DNA of 64,000 nt from Hanleya hanleyi (Eukaryota > Mollusca > Polyplacophora > Lepidopleurida > Hanleyidae), in contig JAVTVY010018877.1 of the NCBI GenBank assembly GCA_036873755.1, forward strand, positions 1 to 64,000, read 5' to 3'. Positions within the stretch are counted from its first letter, which is position 1, and the number at the start of each line of letters is the position of its first letter. The notes under the pieces are model-generated. The model saw nothing but the letters and a program-made list of their open reading frames with translations, was not told the origin of the DNA and searched no databases. The position numbers were made by a program, and so were the translations under genes. This document shows positions 42,401 to 48,400 of the stretch, piece after piece.

Positions 42401-45400
42401 ACCTTTCAGTCCTTTGAAATCCTTTGTCTGTCGGACAATAAACTTCATGAAATACCAATAAATTGTGCGATATAAGTTTACTGTCTATAGTGCCACCCAA
42501 TGATGAACAATATCACGAAACTACATGATGAAGCAAAATCCTCAGATGTGGCCTCGGGAATGTAGATATTGGACTCAAGTCATGTAAATTTCACGTATTA
42601 CAAAAAATGGTCATTTGGCTTACAAGGGATGTGAATTATAACACTGGGAAAGTTATATTCATGTTCAGCACACTCGAATTACTTTTCCCTGATTCAAAGA
42701 AGTAAATTTCCATTTTTGTGCAAAAAATCTTATTTTGAGATGCAAAAATGCGCCTCCATGATTTCGCCAACACCACCAAATTTCCTATCTCGCAGGTGAA
42801 ATCTAAAGCCCTAGGGAGATTGCACATAAAAGTTCAATGGAAAAAACTTTGATCATGATAATGGTTATGGAGGTTTTGACGTTAAGTCAGATAATTGAGA
42901 TTTTTCATTTAAAAGCAATTTGGTTCGCACCAAAATAAAATTATCATGTCGGCAATCCTACATTTATGCTAGGCAACATAGAATAGAAGAATCTTTAAAT
43001 ATTTCTCCAAGCGAATGGCAAATTTTGATTTCACAAAAAACTTCTTTTTTTGAAATGCAAAAAACGTGCCTTTATAATTACGCCAGCTACACCACAACCT
43101 TTTCAGCACATTGCCTATCCTTCAAGACCATTGTAATAAAATTTCATAGAAATCAAACAAGTCATTCAGACGAAATCGTCACAGAAAGGTTTACCTATGC
43201 TCTGACTACAACGCCACCTAGTGGTGAGCATCAGCTATCGAAACACAACCAGGCAAATTTCCCAGGCCTAAGGAGATAGCACACAAAGTCTGACCCGAAA
43301 ATATTTAACGGTTCCAGAGATATTCACGTTTAAAGTCGCGGCGGCGGAGCCGTTTCTCATGAAAACATAAGAGCATCCACTTTGTGGAAATGCTCTAATT
43401 ATTGCCATGCATGTTATGCCTTAGTCATAATTGGGTTTTCAAACAATATATCCGATGGGAGACAGGAACTCAAAGGTTATGTTATTATTCACTGACATTT
43501 AATAATTTCCCCCAGGCATGCCAAGACTTGTTTGTTTGGTGTGTTTTTTTTGACTGTGCATGTCCATTACCACCAAAAAGTTATGACGTTAGTGTTAGCA
43601 TGAGTGTTCATATTGCCAGTACGACATGAACATAGTATTAATAAAACATGAACTGATAAGCTGCCCGTATAAATAAACTGTCTACCTCTTGCACTCTTCA
43701 GATGAAATACATGTAGATGGATGAAAAAATAATTTCACTTTATTTTGTTTTTTTCCTTCTCCAAGTTTAATTCATATCATTTAAATATTAAATAGGCATG
43801 GTTATCAAAACAGAGCCATCATTCAAATCTATCACTAATAGTTATAATGCCAGACGTCAATCCATCCCGTAAAAGCATGATGGCAATTTTTATTTGCAGC
43901 AGGAGCTCAAAATGAACAAGTATCAGGAGAATGGGTAGTGTTACAACTGACGATGCACCCTCAACAAGCATTCAATGGGAAAACGATAATCACATGGATA
44001 TGCCAAAGAAATACTAACCCTCGCGGCTTCCAGGAAAACGGCCTGCAGTATAAATTCATACGTCACAGAATCTCGTAAAGCCAACAGAGGATAACAAAAA
44101 TCCAACATTTGTACATCACAGTTGATTAGTATGGCACACCTCCCATACATGTACATTTTCTGACAGAGATTCACAGTGCAGCCAATGTATTAATGGTGTA
44201 ACAACAGTACAGCCAACTTAGTAATGGTGTAACCACAGTACAGCCAATCTATTATTGGTGTAACCACATTTCGGTCAATTTATTAATGGTGTAACAACAG
44301 TACAGCCAACTTAGTAATGGTGTAACCACAGTACAGCCAATTTATTATTGGTGTAACCACATTTCGGTCAATTTATTAATGGTGTAACCACTGTACAGCC
44401 AATTTAGTAATGATGTAACCACAGTACAGCCAACTTAGTAATGGCGTAACCATGGAGCAGCCAACATAGTAATGGTGTAACCACAGTACAGCCAATTTAT
44501 TAATGGTGTAATCACAGAACAGCCAATTTATTAACAGTGTAACCACAGTGCAGTGATTAATTGTGAAACCAAAGTACAGCCAATTTATTAATGGGGTAAC
44601 CACAGTACAGCCAACTTAATAATAGTGTAACCACAGTACAGCCAACTTAGTAGTGGTCTAATCACAATACAGCCAGCACTGGACACTGGACAAGTGTGCA
44701 GGTGATGTGCAGATGATTTGTGAATTGTATGCAGAACAGGGTGGTGTATGCCAAGATTGAATAGTCTATGGATGGTGTGCAGATGGTCTGAAGAAAATGT
44801 GTAGATGGTCTGTGGATGGTGTGTAGATGGTGTGCAGATGGTCTGTGTATGGTGTCACTGTGCAGATAGTCTATGGGTGTTGTGTAGATGATCTCTGGAT
44901 GGTCTGCAGATGCTACATGTATGTGTAAGGTGAGTATACAGTCTGTGGATGGTGTGCAGTTCGTCTGTGGATGGTGTGCAGATCGTTTGTGGATGGTGTG
45001 CAAGTGGTCATTGGATGGTGTGCAGGTGGTCTGTGTATGGTGTGTAGACAGTCTGTCAATGGTGTGCAGATCGTCTGTGGATGGTGTGTAGATGGTGTGC
45101 AGGTTGTCATTGGATGGTATACAGATAGTCCGTGTATGGTGTGCAGATGGTCTGTGGAAGGTGTGCAGACAGAGGATGGTGTGCAGTCTGTTAGTGGATG
45201 GTGTGCAAATAACATGTGGAAGATGTGCACATGATCTGTGGATAATGTGCAGATGGACTAAAATAGAGTGCAGATGGTATAAAACTAAACTCAACATTGC
45301 TTCCCATTCAGAAATTGAGTGACCATCACTTCACTTTAAAAGCGGTGCAATTCACAATTAATGTAATGTACACGAACTTGCAGATTTATAAGCACATCCC

Positions 45401-48400
45401 CTACATAGGAATATCACTGTCACTATTATTGTGGAAACACATGGATGGTAAAAATGATTATGTTCATTCCTTGTCGGTGCCACAGGCATAGAACCAGTTA
45501 AGACAAAACAAAGCATCCTTATGACCTGTGCATAAACTTCTGACCCAAGCTTTTTTTTTAATTAAAAAATACTTTACAAACTTTATTACACTATTAAACT
45601 TTCCTCTTAAAGTTTGAGTAATAGCCTTTGCTCAACATCACTGAATTTTTCTCAGTGGGGCTCAAAGCCCAGGGAAAGGGGGTATGTGATTCTGTTCTGA
45701 CTCAAGCTTGTAGCAGTAAGGGGCTATGGGGCTGTGTGATCAAAGGAGCACAGTAGCCAAGAATCTAAGGCTTCTTCTTGAGTAACTCAAATGCTGCCAT
45801 AGACAGAGAATGCCATGTGAAACCCCTGAACAGAAGAACACACACATGGCTGCCAATAAACTATGGAAGATGTAAGCTGGGGAACTGGACATTCATTGAC
45901 ACACAACACTTGTACAGGTACATGATTCAGGACAGCTGTGAGTACATGATGTACATAGCAATGGCTGGCATTATAGAAATTCCCGTCTCTCATGCACCTG
46001 TGCACATCCACGCAAACAGTTTGCACCATGCTCTACTATATGATGCTGACAGCATCAGCCCATGCACATCCATGCAGATAATTCACACACCATCCCATAG
46101 CACATGATGCACACTACTTCAGTATGCTCTATGTACATGTACACCAGGCCATGCACATCCCTGTAGATAATTTGCCAATGACATGCACACGAGTTCAGAT
46201 CCTCCACCCATGAGCATACCAATTAATGCTGCTTTCTCACAGCATACTTATATACTGTACATGAAATGGATAAATTGTTTGCGTTACTATGGTTACAATA
46301 ATATAAACTTTGTTGTTGTTGTTGTCTAAGTGGCTGTACTGTGTCAGTATTCATCTTTCCATCGATCTCACTTGCACATCCATGTACATGTAGCCCATGA
46401 AAAAAACCTGCCTAAACTAACAGCTGGTAAACAGACAAACCTGGGAATACTAACAATTATCATACAGGTAGTTCCAGGTCCACTGATGCAAACATGACAA
46501 ACCTTGTAAGTAAACCGACACTGCGGGCTGTTTTGTCCCTGTTTCTATGGGACAAATGTGGTGAACTTTCGGTGTTCTCTAATCTTTGACACTGCAAATC
46601 CGGTGTATCACCTGGTCTCCCAAATAACTCCGCAACAAAAGAGTGTGCATGTGCTTTTCCTTCAGAATCAGGGTGTCTGATTCTCACCAGCACTCCAGCA
46701 GATTCTCACCAGCACTCCAGCAGATTCTCACCAGCACTCTAGCAGATTCTCACCAGCACTCTAGCAGATTCTCACCAGCACTCCAGCAGATTCTCACCAG
46801 CACTCCAGCAGATTCTCACCAGCACTCTAGCAGATTCTCACCAGCACTCTAGCAGATTCTCACCAGCACTCCAGCAGATTCTCACCAGCACTCTAGCAGA
46901 TTCTCACCAGCACTCTAGCAGATTCTCACCAGCACTCCAGCAGATTGTCTGATTCTCACCAGCACTCCAGCAGATTCTCACCAGCACTCCAGCAGATTGT
47001 CTGATTCTCACCAGCACTCCAGCAGATTGTCTGATTCTCACCAGCACTCCAGCAGATTGCCGTAAAATTTTAGCAGCCTGTATAGAAATGATAGCCTTGG
47101 ATTCCAGTAGATTTCCATAGAGTTCGAGAATCTGTTTGGAATTCCTCTAAATTGCGATGAAAAGAAAGACCTGCAGGTTGACCACAGTTTTCTCGAAAAC
47201 TGGCATGTAACATGGCAACGATCTCATCAAACTGGTCTCACAGGTACATGTATTCTGCACAGTCAGTTAAGACATTTTCCCCTTCAAATAAGTATGCAAG
47301 ATTCAGTTTGACTCGAATATACATTATCCAATATATACACACTGTGTTATGTCACCTGATTCTGGTCATTTAATAATTCATAGCAGAATAAATTCTCCAA
47401 TCAAAGACCGTGGTATCATTTACAAAATGCATTCCGCTATGTGTTACATATATTATTCCAACCAGAATGCAGGGGAAGGACACACACAATAATAAATGTT
47501 AAGGTTTAGATGATGTTAAATGAAACTGCCATAGAGTAATGAAGACCCAAAATAAACTGACTCACCTGGGGGGCCTGTGGCGTTTCCACCTTGTAAGTAA
47601 CCTCCATCCCATACTCGCTTGTCTTCTGAAATTCATCATGAAATATTGTACTTTTTAAGTAAGTCAGACGCAAATATGGTGTCAATTTGGAAAGGCTGCT
47701 ACATACATGATTTTTAAAAAGATGTTGGGATTGATTACATGAACCCTAATCTGAAGCTGATTGGTTGAAGAACATGTTACTGTAAACTGTAGACAAAGAA
47801 CTCTAAATTAGTCCAATGCCTGCAAATGGGACATTTTCTCACAGACATTTTATTCTTTGTTATACTTGAAGCAATTTCGATCTTGACCCTGATTGTGAAT
47901 GACTAATAATTGACATATGTGTGTTAGACTTTCAGCATTTTCAACTACAACTATGATAGATTAGTACCAACAGGACTATTATAAATGTTCTTGTATTTGA
48001 TCGGATTGGGCAAGCTGGGAAGTCTATCACACTAAAGTACGACACTTGACTGTTGGGTCCCACTGGCATGCTTCTCCAAAAGGGAATGGCCAAGCGAGTC
48101 TCAAGTTGCAACTGTATTTATAAATAACACAGCCATGGCAGCTGTTAAATTCAATATTTGACCGGACTATATTTTTTACTTCAATTTTAAGCCAACAACA
48201 GAAAAAACTCCCAGCATGCAGCAGAGTGTCCATTTGAGGCCAATTATTTTAGTGCCAACTGAGAGCCAATGGCAGAATACATCATGTACATCACTGGTAT
48301 GATGGAATGGAAGCTTGAGATGCTACTGTGTATGGAAGCCCTTAGGCAAAGTCATACTTCTAGTTTGATAGACTTCCATTAACGTAATACTTACTGGGGC

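Noticed and set aside
44662..45297. 211-codon minus-strand ORF rich in His, Thr and Ser
   Set aside because: It is a translation of the degenerate 22-bp minisatellite; the opposite strand is also open.
46460..46693. Minus-strand ORF as an extra exon between exons 3 and 4
   Set aside because: Exons 3 and 4 already join in phase, and no acceptor-donor pair with fitting phases was found.
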